DNA of 64,000 nt from Symsagittifera roscoffensis (lineage: Eukaryota; Xenacoelomorpha; Acoela; Convolutidae), in assembly GCF_963678635.1 (NCBI RefSeq), contig NC_087069.1:17770660-17834659 (forward strand), read 5' to 3'. Shown here piece by piece: positions 1 to 11,989 of this stretch (its first letter is position 1; every line of letters begins with the position of its first letter). The notes below the pieces were generated by a model. It searched no databases. It saw only the letters and a program-made list of their open reading frames with translations, and was not told the DNA's origin. The position numbers and the translations under genes were made by a program.

Positions 1-240
1 TTCTTTGTTATAAGAGGAGAAAAGTGTAACTGATCCTTTAGAGGACGCGAAACTTAGTTTGCGTGAGGTGAAAAAATCGTAGAGCCTTTTTAGGTAGCTA
101 TTGAGGGAGTTTGAGGCGATATCAATATTGGAACTGCTTGCGAAGGGGTGGAAATCGTCTGCATACGAAACAAGGTTTACATTATCGGGAGGGGGCGGTG
201 CATCATGGACATAAAAATTGAAGAGTGTGGGTACATGCCA

Positions 241-520
241 TCCACCGCGACTATTTTTCGACCACCGCGACTAATTTTCGACCACCGCGACTATTTATTC
301 GACCACCGCGAGCAAACGTTTGAGTTTACGAACAAACATGCTAAAAATGTGAAAAGTTTTGTGGGCTTTCTAAATAATTTACACAGAGATTTGTGTAATT
401 TTTCATGATTGAACATACGAATCATATGTGACACGCCATTCTATTACGTGACCACCGCGACACATATGTGACCACCGCGACTACTTTTTCGACCACCGCG
501 ACTATTTATTCGACCTCCGG
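241..520. repeat. GC-rich 20-21 bp minisatellite, two clusters
   Basis: The core ACCACCGCGA recurs at about 241 (variant start), 261, 281 and 302, then again at 451, 471 and 492, with a degenerate copy near 513. Spacing is 20-21 bp, with a mostly A/T spacer such as CTATTTTTCG. The two clusters are separated by about 140 bp of ordinary AT-rich sequence. The repeat stands out because the surrounding kilobases have almost no CpG. Some copies are preceded by an ACATATGTG-type palindrome. No function can be assigned. Confidence 0.85.
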
Positions 521-3500
521 ATTTTTTTATCATGTTCCGTCGCCTCTGATTTTACTACAAAAAAATAAAAACATTCGCGTTGCTGTACAAGGTGTAACAA
601 TTAGTCAATACAGAGAAATTGTCGGAGTTTTGCCAGTAAACAAAAAAAAAACAGTATAATTAATTAACTTTTTTATAAATGAGATTTTTATAGGCATTTA
701 GATAAACCAGCATATTTGTTGATCATAAACAAGATCGCTATGAGTCCCAAATCAAATTTACACACTGCGTTTTTTGGGTAACGGCAACACTTGCTTTTGA
801 CAAAAAAAGTGATAGGTCTATAGTTTTTGAAATACTTATTATGTGCACATTGAGTGTTGATTTGTGAATTGTAGAGGAGTCGCATTGCAAACGGCTATTT
901 TTCTTAATCTATATTTTAGTTTTCTTTTTCTGATGAATTGAAGCTGGGACTTCAGTCGCTCTCAAACAACTTGACACATGTGTTTTTACTTTTTCATTCA
1001 TGTGATCTTCATTAATTGGTTCTAAGTTGGGAATTTTCAGCCAATCAGAATCGAGCATTTTACATGCAGCGCTTAGCAAATTTAATTTAAATTCAGCGCT
1101 GGGGTGGTGGATCTTAACTTGGTCTTTTGGGGGGGGGATTTAACTTGATCCCTTGTTTGTGCTTTTAAATCGATGTGACAAGCTTTAAGTTCATTTTTTA
1201 GATTCTAATTCTTTTTGAAAAAAATTGCACAAACCTGAATTGCCAGTTAATTAAAAAATAAAATCAGTTACAAAATCAAAGAAAACTCACAGCAGCTAAT
1301 GGAGAATTGAAACTTAGAAACTTGAACAAGATAAACCCATTGAAAAGGCCCTTTGTCTGACACATCTACTATCTAGATAAAAATCCAAATAAAAAAATAA
1401 TTTACAACAAATTTTGTTTTGCGCCTAATAGATATATAATAAAGAAATGCACCGCTCCTATTTTTTATTAAAGTAATTGTCCCAACTTTCGTAGCGAAAG
1501 TCACGGAATGTTTCTGTTCATGATGAATTTTTTCTTCAGACTAATTTCGAGCTTTTAGCCTTTTTAGACGGAATCCTTTTTATCATTCGAAAATTTTTGT
1601 TGTCCTGAGCTTAATTTTGAAAAGATACTTCACTTGTGATTATTTTGTCGTAAAATTATTGGGGTTCAAACATTACCATTTTGGCCAAATTTGTACAATT
1701 AACGCGCGATATATTTGCGCAATTAACGCGTAAGCGGAGATTTTATCCGTCTTAGAAATCGTTCCAATTAGCCTGAAGGAAGCGTTTTTGCCATAATTGA
1801 TTTGTAACTAGGAGCGAAATCTATCTATTCATACTCTACAGAGCGTGTGCGGGGATAATTTTCTCTAAAATTCTCATTTTTTTTCGTTTTATTTTTATTA
1901 TGTTTAATTTATTCATGTTTTTATGGCTCCATGGGCCTTAACAGTCAGTCGGAACATTTGATTATTCACTTTTTGCCCTCTCCCCAGATATACACACTTT
2001 TGTCTCACTTCCCAGACATTTGACGCTCCAACAAAACTTTAGGGGGGGCTAGTGGGGGTACAAATCTGTAGAAAATGGGCGCTTACTATATTTCTTACTT
2101 AATTTTTATGGTGAGGGAGAAAGACAATTAGAAAAAAAAGACAAGAAGAAAACAGTTCAATTTTTTGCTGTAGCCAATTGTAAACTCAATTAGCGAATGC
2201 AACGTTCAAGTTTAAAAAAAATACTTCAAAGACTTTGGAAAAACCAGCCTCAAGCTAAAAAAACTACTAAAATTCATTATAAACTATTCTTTTTCAATAA
2301 ATGAGTTATGATCGAAAACAATGGATTAAATTGTTTTTCCACTCTAAATGTTTTATAATTGGATCTCCGATTGCGGATCCCCACATTCAAGTTTGGTGCT
2401 AATTTCATCCAAAGGACTCTCCCCTCACTACTTCTGTACGACATTAATGAGCAATTTCTGGCTGAACAGCACTTAAGTTGTTTTGAGGGCACCTTGAGGG
2501 CATATGCAATAAACTCATTTTTTTCGGCAAAAAATTCCAAAAAACCATTAATTTTTGTCATGATTTTGTAAGAAAAAAGTTCCTTTCTGCGGGGAAAATA
2601 TTTTGGAATATGATTAATGTGCTTGGGAAAAATTCCAATAAACAATCTTGCGCACATCACTGCTCGCTATTGAAAACTTCTATATCCACCTCTGGATTGA
2701 AAAACAAACGCAAGCAAAGTTTATATTCGTAATTGATACCAGAATAAGGAAACATATTTTACTTTTTGAAAAACATGCAGCGGTTTTCACAAAAACTAAT
2801 TCCAATAGGGAACTCGCTTTTCAACACGGACATAATTATACGTTGTGTTGAACCACGTTCCTTCCTTTGTTAAGTTGAAGTAATACCAGGTGTGCTCCGA
2901 CGGGTAGCCTGATATTCGTAACTAAACAGAAACCGGATGAGAGTTCTTCATATCATTTTCGCCTGAGGTTTCCATATTTTAAATCCCATTATCTCAGAAA
3001 ACTAAAACAATCCAAAGTTAGTCATTTCACTGAAATCATTTCGAATGCATTTCGAGTCAAATCAAGTCGAGTGCATTTTTAATACAATTTTTTTGCAGAG
3101 GACGCCTTGGTGCGCATAGGCGAAAAAAATCTTTTTATGGCAAAAACTTTCCTTAAAAAGTAATTAACGTCCTTTTGTCAAATTTTTGTCTTTTTTTGTA
3201 AAAATAGGATGTTCAATTAACACCTCTAAAGAGCTTTGATAAATGAATAATAGCAATTCCTTGGATCTTCAAAACCTAAATGTTTGAATCTTTAAGCAAA
3301 AAATAGACAATGCTGCAGACTGAAACAATCCAGCAGACCTTAAAAGGACAAATTTTTTCCTCACACAGAGTGAAAAGCACTCAACCATGAAGATAAGAAA
3401 TCTGGTTTCACCAATCAACATCAATGAGATGCTGATCACTTATATACACTATGTGGTATAAACTTAATGCACACTAAGAGATTGTCCTTTCGACGGTTCT

Positions 3501-3541
3501 AGATCAAACAGATGCAGCAGCTCGATTTGTGATATTATAGA
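521..3541. other. No recognisable gene
   Basis: AT-rich sequence with short homopolymer runs, including G runs near 1,130 and 2,041. There is a 127-codon open frame on the minus strand at 2,277-2,660, overlapped by a 70-codon plus-strand frame. Neither shows a motif I recognise and they are antisense to each other, so at most one could be real. I see no repeat or RNA gene here. Confidence 0.5.
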
Positions 3542-3788
3542 ACTGAGAATACCGCTGATGTGGAGAACGAAATTATACGAATAAAGGTCTCCCGAAGACT
3601 ATTATCAACAGATTACAAAATCAAGTTATGTGAGGCTAATAGAAACAAAGCTGATTCAACGCTGAAGGATGTACAAACTGCTTCACTGTTTTTGAATCAA
3701 GCACAGCATTTTGCTGGGATCTCTAAGGTGAATAATATATAGAAAAACACATACAATCTGATGTCAGTTTTCAAAAACCCAAGTAATG
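3542..3788 (+). pseudogene. Gag capsid-end-like fragment (low confidence)
   Basis: An open frame at 3,560-3,742 encodes about 60 residues. Its pattern (ENEIIRIKVS, then YKIKLCEANRNKAD, then LKDVQTASLFLNQAQ) resembles the end of Ty3-type Gag capsids, where a helix of the 'LR..LL...LTL..A...A...E' kind precedes the zinc knuckle. Seen directly: the open frame and its composition. Inferred: the Gag assignment. Support comes from context: about 30 codons further on, once the inserted fold-back element at 3,789-4,586 is skipped, there is a CLNCGG motif on the same strand. It could instead be a chance open frame. Confidence 0.35.
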
Positions 3789-4586
3789 TCCCGGGTTGAC
3801 CTCCTTAAACCAAAAATGCTTATCTTACATTTCCCTACGACGAAAATGCTTGTCATACAATTGCCTACATCAAATGTATGGAAAAAATGCTACTCATACA
3901 ATTTTTAAAAATTCCAAGTAAAATTGAAATTGCCCCAAAAAAAATTTTCTCGTTTTTTTCGACCTCAAATCGAATTTTGTACTCAAACGAACATTTTCCA
4001 AAAAAAATTGCATGCAAATTTTCATTCTTTGTCTGCATAACTTGGTCCACGATGCACAAAAATTGGAGTTTTTTCCGTTTCTCTTGATAACTTTTTTAAA
4101 CAGGCTAAAAACTCTTTTTTTTTGTTTTGCATGTTTATATATGCCTTGATCATTGTTTGATAAGTTGAAATTTCAATTTAAAAAAAAATCATCTATGAAA
4201 AACTTTGCCAAAATTTAAAAGTTTGATGCTTTCACTATATGATTTGTGAAGTAACCACAGTTAAAATTCAGATCGTTTCCAATGCATTGTCATTGACAGA
4301 CGATCAACCTTTTGGGAACTCTAGTGTTGAGTACACCATGGGTTTAATCACTTGTGTTCAGTCACGAACACATCCCAAAAATTTTGAGAAATAAAACTCA
4401 GAAAAAAATCAATTTTTTGGTTTTTGAAAAAATGCTTGTCCTACACTTTTCATTTATGAAAAAATGCTTATCCTGGAGTTTTTTTCTACAATTTTCTGAC
4501 TCTATAAAACTGTAGAAAATTGTAGGATAAGCATTTTTTCATATATGGAATTTGTAGGATAAGCATTTTTGGTCAACACGGGGTTA
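3789..4586. mobile_element. Fold-back / MITE-like element with iterated inverted ends
   Basis: The two ends are inverted copies. The left end reads CCGGGTTGACC and then CCAAAAATGCTTATCTTAC. The reverse complement of the right end gives CCCGTGTTGACC and then CCAAAAATGCTTATCCTAC. Inside each end the word AAAATGCTTATCCTACA is repeated at intervals of about 35 bp (near 3,811, 3,848 and 3,884 on the left; 4,428, 4,460, 4,520 and 4,555 on the right). Internal sequence is AT-rich and has no convincing transposase; the antisense ORF pair at 3,865-4,087 is shadow-like. Size about 0.8 kb. The target-site duplication cannot be fixed by eye. Confidence 0.7.
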
Positions 4587-4599
4587 GTGAAGGATTCGC

Positions 4600-5745
4600 C
4601 GATGTTAGGTCAGAATGTCTAAACTGCGGGGGCCATTCGCGTGTGTCTAAGATCTCTTCTTCAAGGGTAAAAAGTGTAACTTGTGTAGTAGGAGGGGAAA
4701 TTTTGCAATACATTGACAGAGTACGTTCGCATATATTAACTCAAATCGTAGAAAAACTGATAAAAGACAAAATCCTCATTGGGGTCAATTCGCAGAGAGA
4801 GGTAGAGAAAAAGCTTTGAGAAACGCATTGAAATGAGAATATTTATCGCTTCAGCACTCATTGATATGCTTCTTGCATGGAAACTAGTCAATATAGGTGG
4901 CAACGAGGTGATTAGTTATTTTGCTGAGCATCTGGAAGGATCTGAGAAAGCCAACTCTGAAGCAAACGCTGATGTCTGGTGTGCGTGATCTGTTGCCAAC
5001 CAACCCAGTACATGAGTGGTAGAAACGGTAAAAGCAACGGTTAAACAGGACACAAATGAGTCAGTGCAAACAGGAGGAGTTACTAATGCATCCACCACCC
5101 GACATGCGAACAATCTTATAAATCTTAGCCCAGTTTTGTGGAACAAATTGACCTCTCAGATGCTTCCCACTAAATCAAAACAATGACGCAAAATCGGATG
5201 TGTAATTAACAGCTTTAAGGAGCTTTTCAAGAAACGCGAAAACCCCAAGAAATGCAATAACCCAACTTTCTTGACTTCTTAAAAGTGCTTCGGGAACATT
5301 TTCAAGGTAATCAATGGCTTAATAATTTTCCAATACCACCTACTGGTTCGAACGACAAGAACGACAAAAAAACAACACGAAAAGCGTATTAGGCGAATCA
5401 GTATCAGCTGCTGGAGTCAAGCCTCATCATGGCTAGTTGAGATCATTAAAATGCAAAGATACTTGTCAATGGATTATAAAAAACCTCAATCGTTTTGTGG
5501 ACTGGCAAACTTGTACAGACAGTGGGCAAGCAAAAAGCCACTAAGATTTCCTCAATCAATGGTCGACGTAGTCAGTAATTTGTGTGAAGCCGCAAGCACG
5601 GAAATCATGGAATCACCGGTGTATTCATGAAATCGAATAAAAAACTGTGCCCAATCAAGCAGAAAGTTAAAAGACAAATGTTGGATGATGCCCATAAGAC
5701 GAACCCGAGAAGACATACAACAGACACTATATTCCAAATAATTAC
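4600..5745 (+). pseudogene. Retroelement gag-like debris with zinc-knuckle remnant
   Basis: At 4,617 the plus strand reads CLNCGG followed by His. About 45 bp later, in a shifted frame, comes KCNLCS. This resembles a broken Gag zinc knuckle. Near 5,560-5,840 a second coding-like patch has an acidic DGDVDLDIT block followed by a helix containing FEHAVKAGNKN, like the end of a Ty3-type capsid. Many stops and frame changes separate the pieces, and no protease or RT motif follows. A capsid-like patch downstream of a knuckle-like patch suggests two overlapping copies or a rearrangement. The assignment is inferential. Confidence 0.3.
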
Positions 5746-6148
5746 CTGATGGCGATGTGGATCTAGACATTACTAGAGCAGTCTAGATATTTGAACATGC
5801 CGTTAAAGCAGGGAACAAAAATCTATTAGTTTTTCGTCTTAACTGATGGCGATTTGGAACTATACATTACTAGAGCAGTCTAGATATTTGAACATGCCGT
5901 GAAAGCAGGGAACAAAAATCTATTAGCTTTTCGTCTTAACTGATGGCGATGTGGAACTAGACATTACTAAAGCAGTCTAGATATTTGAACATGCCGTGAA
6001 AGCAGGGAACAAAAATCTACTAGCTTTTCGTCTTAACTGATGGCGATGTGGAACTAGACATTTCTAGAGCAGTCTAGATATTTGAACATGCCGTGAAAGC
6101 AGGGAACAAAAAAAATCTATTAGTCATTCTCTTTGCTTTTCGTCAACG
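5746..6148 (+). repeat. 97-bp tandem repeat, four copies
   Basis: Copies start at 5,746, 5,843, 5,940 and 6,037, each with CTGATGGCGAT near its start. They are nearly identical across TCTAGATATTTGAACATGCC and AAAGCAGGGAACAAAAATCT. The last copy carries a small A-run expansion and an insertion near 6,110-6,140. The period of 97 is not a multiple of three, so the gag-like peptide of the first copy shifts frame in each later copy: the amplification is DNA-level, not selection for a repeated protein. Confidence 0.92.
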
Positions 6149-9099
6149 CGGGCTAATGACCCCCCAATATTCCGAGCACTCGAAATAGGCTTCCAATTTT
6201 GTCAGAATTGTCTTAATCTTATAAAAATTTGATGTGCGTTCTCTCGTTGTCCGTTGCCCTTGAGTTTTGAGTTTTTGACAAAATATTTTTTCTAATTAAT
6301 TGAATCAAAACAATGAGTGGTATTTTCATAACAAGCTGTCATGCTGGCTTACTTCGTTGTTTCCCTCATAAATTCCCCATTTCTCGATTGATAAAACAAT
6401 GAGATGTAATCCAAGCTAAATCTGATATTCTTCTAGTACTTTTCATATTGGAACATTCAAACTTTTTTTGAAAAAATCAAAATCAACCTAAATTTAAAAT
6501 GACCAGCATTATTTGCAGTTTGTTCTCAATTTGATCAATAGTTTCTGTTTCTAGCGCCTAAAAAAGGAAAAAACCTTTGATGTTTTTTTTTGAAAACTAA
6601 ATTCGTTCATCAGTTTTTTTAAACTCTAATGACTAAAATGACTAATAAGTTATATACTAACATGATCGAGTTTGAGACTCGGCTCCCATTTAGCATTATG
6701 ATTCGTCAACCAAAGCTCTGCGGATTGAACAACACCTACATCTTCGCCCCACACCCACCAATCGTTCGTTCTTAAACAATTTTCCACTTCAAGTTGTCAT
6801 ATTTGATTGGTTGCAAATTTTTTGAAATTTTGCAAAGGTCTCGAAAAAAGTTGACCTACAAGCAGAGCATTTTTATTGTTTATTTCGGCTGACTTTCCTA
6901 AACTGTAGCTAAGACCCATGTAAATTGAGGCTACTTGCTATTATTGAGGCTACTGGTATTGTTAAAAAAACTACTGGTAAAACAAACAGATTTGTTGCGA
7001 TGAAGAATCTTTATGACGAGAACAAAAATCGGCAATGTTACTAAGAAAATCAAACAAAGCTCGAAATAATCGTTTCTGAAGTAACAAATTCAAGCCATGG
7101 GCAAATTTGACTAAAAAATCAAATAAGGGCAAAAATCAGAAGAAGTATCTACAGTCATTTGTTACTTTCCTTTTTTTCAACCGGATATTTCTTTCCATGG
7201 ACATATTCTTAGAAATACGAGAGAAAAAACGTTGCTAAGTGTTATTTTCTAAAGCGGTTTAAAAAACAGAGATAGCTGGTTGCTGTCCAAACAGCACAGC
7301 ATGTTCCGGCCTTATTCTTGAAAACTACATCTTTCTAAACATTTTTCTATAAAAATTTTTTTTGTGTGTGTGATGAGATGAAAAGATCTGGCAAAAATAT
7401 TAAGGCCCTATTGCCAGTTCTATTGTTTTAGGCAAAATGGATAAAAATTTTTGCCATGAGATGATTAGAAAAGGAAACAAAAACAAAATTCAAACTAATT
7501 TTCCACAAAAATTCTTCAAACTTTTTTTTGCAGAATTTTTTTTTACTTTTGAAGTTCTTAAACTCAAATATGGGTCTACTCGCTCGCCAAATTGGCTCAA
7601 AATTATACAAAATCAAAAAGTTTCAGAAGAGTTATTCCCGACACTGAGAAAAGTTTTCGAAAGTTTATAAGATCGTTAGAATCACAACTGAAAATGCTTT
7701 AAATTCGATAATTTTTTGTGATAACTCATTTTGCCCCGATAAAAATTATCCGTTCTTTTCTGGTAAAAACTCGCAGAAAATTAGTTAGTTTTTCATAACT
7801 TTAACTACAATGATGCATTGTTTTTGGTTTAAAAGTTCAAACTTTACACGTACCTACACAGGGTCTCTCAGAAAAAAATTATTCTTATAAAACTTGAGTT
7901 TGTGATTAGGTAAATGAACTCTGTTTTTAAAAACTTTGAAAGTGTAGATAATCCATGACAGTTTTTGTAATTAAATATTAAAGCTATCAGATAAGTCAGG
8001 GAGGCTATGAGAAGAAATGTTGTCTCATTTTGAAAAAGCTTGGTATAATTTTTTACTGTTTATGTAAAAAATTATTTGTAGAACTCTTTGCATTTGTAGA
8101 AGGGACCGAATGATCAAAATTTTTCGAATAATCAGAACTACCAGCATTCTTGGTTGTGAACTGGTATTTGCACAAAGAAACTTTTGCAGATTTTTAACCT
8201 AGAACTGCAGCCAAATCTCTACAGTTCTTGCAGATGTCAAATGAATATTATGTTGTTTTTTTAAATTGATAGCATTTAATTTCATAGTTTTTTCCATAGC
8301 CTTTAAAATCTGAATTTTTTTCAACAGACCAATTTTTGAGAAGATCATTCTAGTATGAACAGTAAATCAGGGTGCTTTAGCAGACAAAGGTAAAACAATT
8401 GACGGGCAACAATATGGCAGGCGAAAAAAATCATTCAGTCAGTCTTGAAATTTCATAAGACAATTATCTCTCGTTTTGTCACCGACATTGATAATTTATT
8501 GAGAAACCGGGACAACATATCATGTGGCATACGCTGATTGACGCGCAAAATTTCTAGAGCTGAATGTAAGCGCAGCTGAGCAAGCGGTCGCTAGTTGCAA
8601 AGCCGTGTCTGTAGTTAGCGTTCTGAGTTGTTTATTGTTTTGAGTCTGCTAGAAAAAACCGTAACTGAAGTACGCGAAATCACTGAAGAAAAAACATAGA
8701 CTAAAATTGAGATGCATGTGAAAAATTAATTATATTGACTTTGCATTTGTACTATCTTTAAAGCAACCAAAAACTTCCTTAAAGTTCACTCGAATTGGAT
8801 CCATATGACACTAATGTTTGAATCAAAATCATCAATTTAAAAAGTTTATAATCGGTTGATTTCGTTAAACCTTATTTTTTTGTCTTCAAATCATTTCAAA
8901 TCTACAAGCGCTAGCTCATTAGCAATTTTCTGAACATTTTGTGTTCTTTCACACTATTTTAATTTAATCACGTTCCTGTAATAAAAATAAATAACATTTA
9001 TTCATCATCAAATTTTGAGGGAATGCAAAACTCTCCGGTAGCAATTTGCCTGAAAGAGTTTTTTTCAACCAAATTTTCGCCAAAATTTCTAAAGATCAG
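6149..9099. other. No recognisable gene
   Basis: AT-rich, with many T and A runs. An antisense ORF pair at 7,428-7,670 lies in low-complexity sequence and is not convincing on either strand. I see no repeat, RNA gene or splice-flanked exon. The last 150 bp may hold further decayed sequence of the PolB-like fossil to its right. Confidence 0.45.
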
Positions 9100-10225
9100 T
9101 CAGCGGTAGAAAAGATTGATAGACCAAGTTAGGGTTACAGCAAATTTGGATTTGAGATCGGGTGTGTGGAGGAAATAGAGAAATATGTTTACCAATCAAT
9201 TTTGTAGTTTGAGTCTCTTTTAGTTTTTAAGTAGGAACACAAATCCACTCAAAATGGAGAAATGCTAGATAACTAAAAAGTTTGTTTTCTTCAGAAACTG
9301 GAAGATTGAATTTTTCTAGCTTTTCAAACAAGGTTTTGCGAAACTCATACATGTTCCTTGGGTAAACATGCCTCACTCGATCCTTGCACATCTAGGGGAT
9401 ATTTGTTAAAATTTTTTACATCGTATTTATTGAACAAAGGGTCAAAAGTATGACACCGCATGCCCTTGAAGAAATTGCCTATATGCTTTGTAAGAATGAT
9501 ATGATTGTTAAATCTCAGTAGTTTAACTGTTGTATCAAACTTTCCAACGTAAAGTCAATAGAAGTGTGAAGATCCAGATAATTGTGTGCGTTCATGTACA
9601 TGGCAAATGCACGGAAAAGACACAGATGATCTTTGTAGGGTTCCTTGAATTTGTTGGATAAAATACAGTTCATTTGCGTATGTCGTAGAACAGGTCCGGG
9701 CAAGACATCCATTGGGATGTTTCTGAGCGAACCAGCAAAAAATTGTAACGTTAGTAATGAACTTGAACCTCCACTTTGTGTTTTAACGTTCTTGGGTACA
9801 TTGTTCTACAATATCAAATTTTCCTACTTTTCTTTGAATTGTTATCAAGCCTGCTTTTGGCACACAGCAAATGAGATTTTATAAACAATGTTTTGTTTTC
9901 ATGGACGTGGAAATATCGATTTTCACCCTTATAAGTATTTCGAAGGGCAAACCCCAAAGCAATGTTGATTTTAGCAGCAGAGTCGAGCTTCTTGAAGACT
10001 TCTTTAGGTTTCTTATTGATAACATTAGTATCTAACTTGGAAATTTGGAAATTGAACAATTGTTGTCTCCCATTTTCCACCTCCGTATCCAGCAAAAAAT
10101 TGACAAGCACTAAGTTCCTCCCTCAGTTTTTCATCAGCCAGAACAAACCGTTGACTGCTTGGAAATTGATAGAGCCTGCTTTCTGGCCATATGATAGTTC
10201 ATTTTTTGTTGGTTGCGAGTAAAAT
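9100..10225 (-). pseudogene. Family B DNA polymerase-like protein, N-terminal half, OTU-bearing type (decayed)
   Basis: Read right to left, several blocks in changing frames appear in the order expected for the long PolB-type proteins of Polinton/adintovirus-like elements. First comes SAAKINIALGFALRNT with RYFHVHEN (9,814-10,110). Next are IVEQCTQER and NTKWRF (about 9,770-9,815), then MDVLPGPVLRHTQMNC and HLCLFRAF (9,515-9,712), which resembles an OTU-protease D-x-CLFRA start. A decayed Cys/His patch sits near 9,380-9,440. It is followed by RHVYPRNMYEFRKTLFEK (about 9,307-9,365) and HFEWICVPT near 9,230-9,257, in the place of the Exo I motif (FDFES-like). At least four frame breaks and several stops are present, and no polymerase palm motif follows. 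The family match is from memory of conserved blocks; membership in one element class is inference. Confidence 0.72.
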
Positions 10226-10350
10226 ACTTATAATCAGGATGAAAAACAACTCCTTTAGCACATCTTTTTAAGGTCGAGCTGCATGCGCCCTAACATATAT
10301 CAGTGCTTTTAGGACTTACATACATAAATCCTTAACATTAGTCCGATTGT

Positions 10351-10500
10351 CATTTTACGGGCATGACGTCATTCTTTAAATAGGAAAGACGTCACGACCC
10401 AAGCATTTTACTTTTTGTGATAATGACGTCATCCTTTAAAAAGAAATGACAGCACCACCCACGTAATTTTCCTTCTATGGTAGTGACGTCGTCGCCTTCG
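10351..10500. promoter_or_regulatory. Three CRE-type palindromes at 60-bp period
   Basis: TGACGTCA occurs at 10,364-10,371 and 10,424-10,431, and TGACGTCG at 10,484-10,491: exactly 60 bp apart. A further GACGTCAC lies at 10,388-10,395. The flanks (CATTTTAC, TTCTTTAAA or TCCTTTAAA) also repeat, so this is a decaying 60-bp tandem repeat carrying the full CREB/ATF palindrome. No gene start is visible near it; regulatory function is only a possibility. Confidence 0.6.
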
Positions 10501-11989
10501 AAAATTTCCTTCAAAAGTGATGGAATTTTCCATAAAGATTTTTAACCAATCAGAACTCAAAAATTTTTGGCTAAAAATTTGGATGAATTATAATCATTAT
10601 TTGAAAAATGTCAATTTTTGAGTTTTTTAGAGTTACTCTACAATAAAAAAGGAAATTTTCCGTTTGATTTCTTGATTGATGAAATATATGTTGATTCTTA
10701 ATTTTGACAACATTTTGGACGTTTTTGTCGTCTAAAACAGAGTTTTCCGACTAAGCAAAGGCCTCAGGGAAACTGACTCAATCAAATAGTTTAAGTTTGA
10801 ACCGAGTTTTGGGTATCAAAGCTTTAATTTTACTGCTGATTTTTATCTGACTAAAACAGAAAAAATATTTTATCTCGAATAGAAGACTCTTTTGATTACC
10901 TACCCGATACCTTACCTGTAAAAACTCCCTTACAAAACTCTTTGTTTCTTCAGTTCCTTAAAATTTTTTCTTAAAAACATAAAAAAAAATTGCATCATAA
11001 AGTTTGCAATAAGATTTACCGAGATTTGCTTCGAAAACTTCATCATTTTTGAGCTACCCTCTCAAATTTACATCAAAATTAAAAAATAGCTTGACTATCT
11101 AGTCAAAAATCAATGATTATTCATCAAATATGTACGAAAAAATTGAGTTGCTGAGGAAACTTGTGGAGAGGCTAATTTCTTAATTTTCTTTCTTTTTTTT
11201 ACTTATATTGGCAGTCTTTCTTTTTTTTACAGCAAACAACTCATGTTCGTTTGTTTTTGGAATCGTTTTTTGTATAATTTTGCTTCTTGGGTGCTTTAAA
11301 TCCTTAAAAGGGTCTGCTGATTGAATACGCTAACCTAAGATATAAAAATAATTTCTGCGTTTCTGCGATGGAAACGAGTAATTTTCAAAAACGCTTCAAA
11401 TATAACTTTATATTTGATTGGATACGATTTTTTATCAATTTTTTCCTGGAAAGAAGATTAAATCTTAATGGATACGACTATCGTCCGTGAACAGAAAATC
11501 TATTCTGATTGGTTTAAACCACACATTTGAGTTGAAGGTACCCCTCACAATTGAGTAAAAATCATTTGTTTTTTCAATTTAACTATGATGAACTAGCTCC
11601 CCTATCAGCTCCAAATCAGTCATTGTGGCATTACCCCGAGTTGGCACAGTCGAACCCGCCGATGCAAACAAAAAAAGACGGTAGAGATGTTAACAGGGAA
11701 TTCCTTATGAAAAGGAGGGTCGGAACATTCTAGAAATCAAATTTTTCAACATTTTGACTGTGCTAGAATGTTTCTCAGAAACGTAAAAACGGCAATTTTT
11801 TCCTAACAAAACAAGAAAAATAGACAACCGAAACAACAAGACGAAAATCAGTTGAAGAAAATCAGTTGGTAACACGAAACGATAAGGCGCATATCTGAGA
11901 GAGATCATATGGAAGGAAATTCCAGTGCCACAAAATTGGAGAGGTAACAAAGCTTTCTACGGGATAACACGGAACTGGAGGCCCGGTGC
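10501..11989. other. No recognisable gene
   Basis: AT-rich. Small ORFs at 11,551-11,733 (+) and 11,705-11,950 (-) show no motif. The 3' end and 3' LTR of the Ty3-type element to the right would be expected around here, but I found no sequence matching its LTR ends (TGTTCTGTT or AACAGAACA). Confidence 0.45.

Noticed and set aside
7428-7670. Overlapping 62- and 77-codon frames on both strands
   Set aside because: Low-complexity Lys/Phe sequence, antisense pair, no motif.
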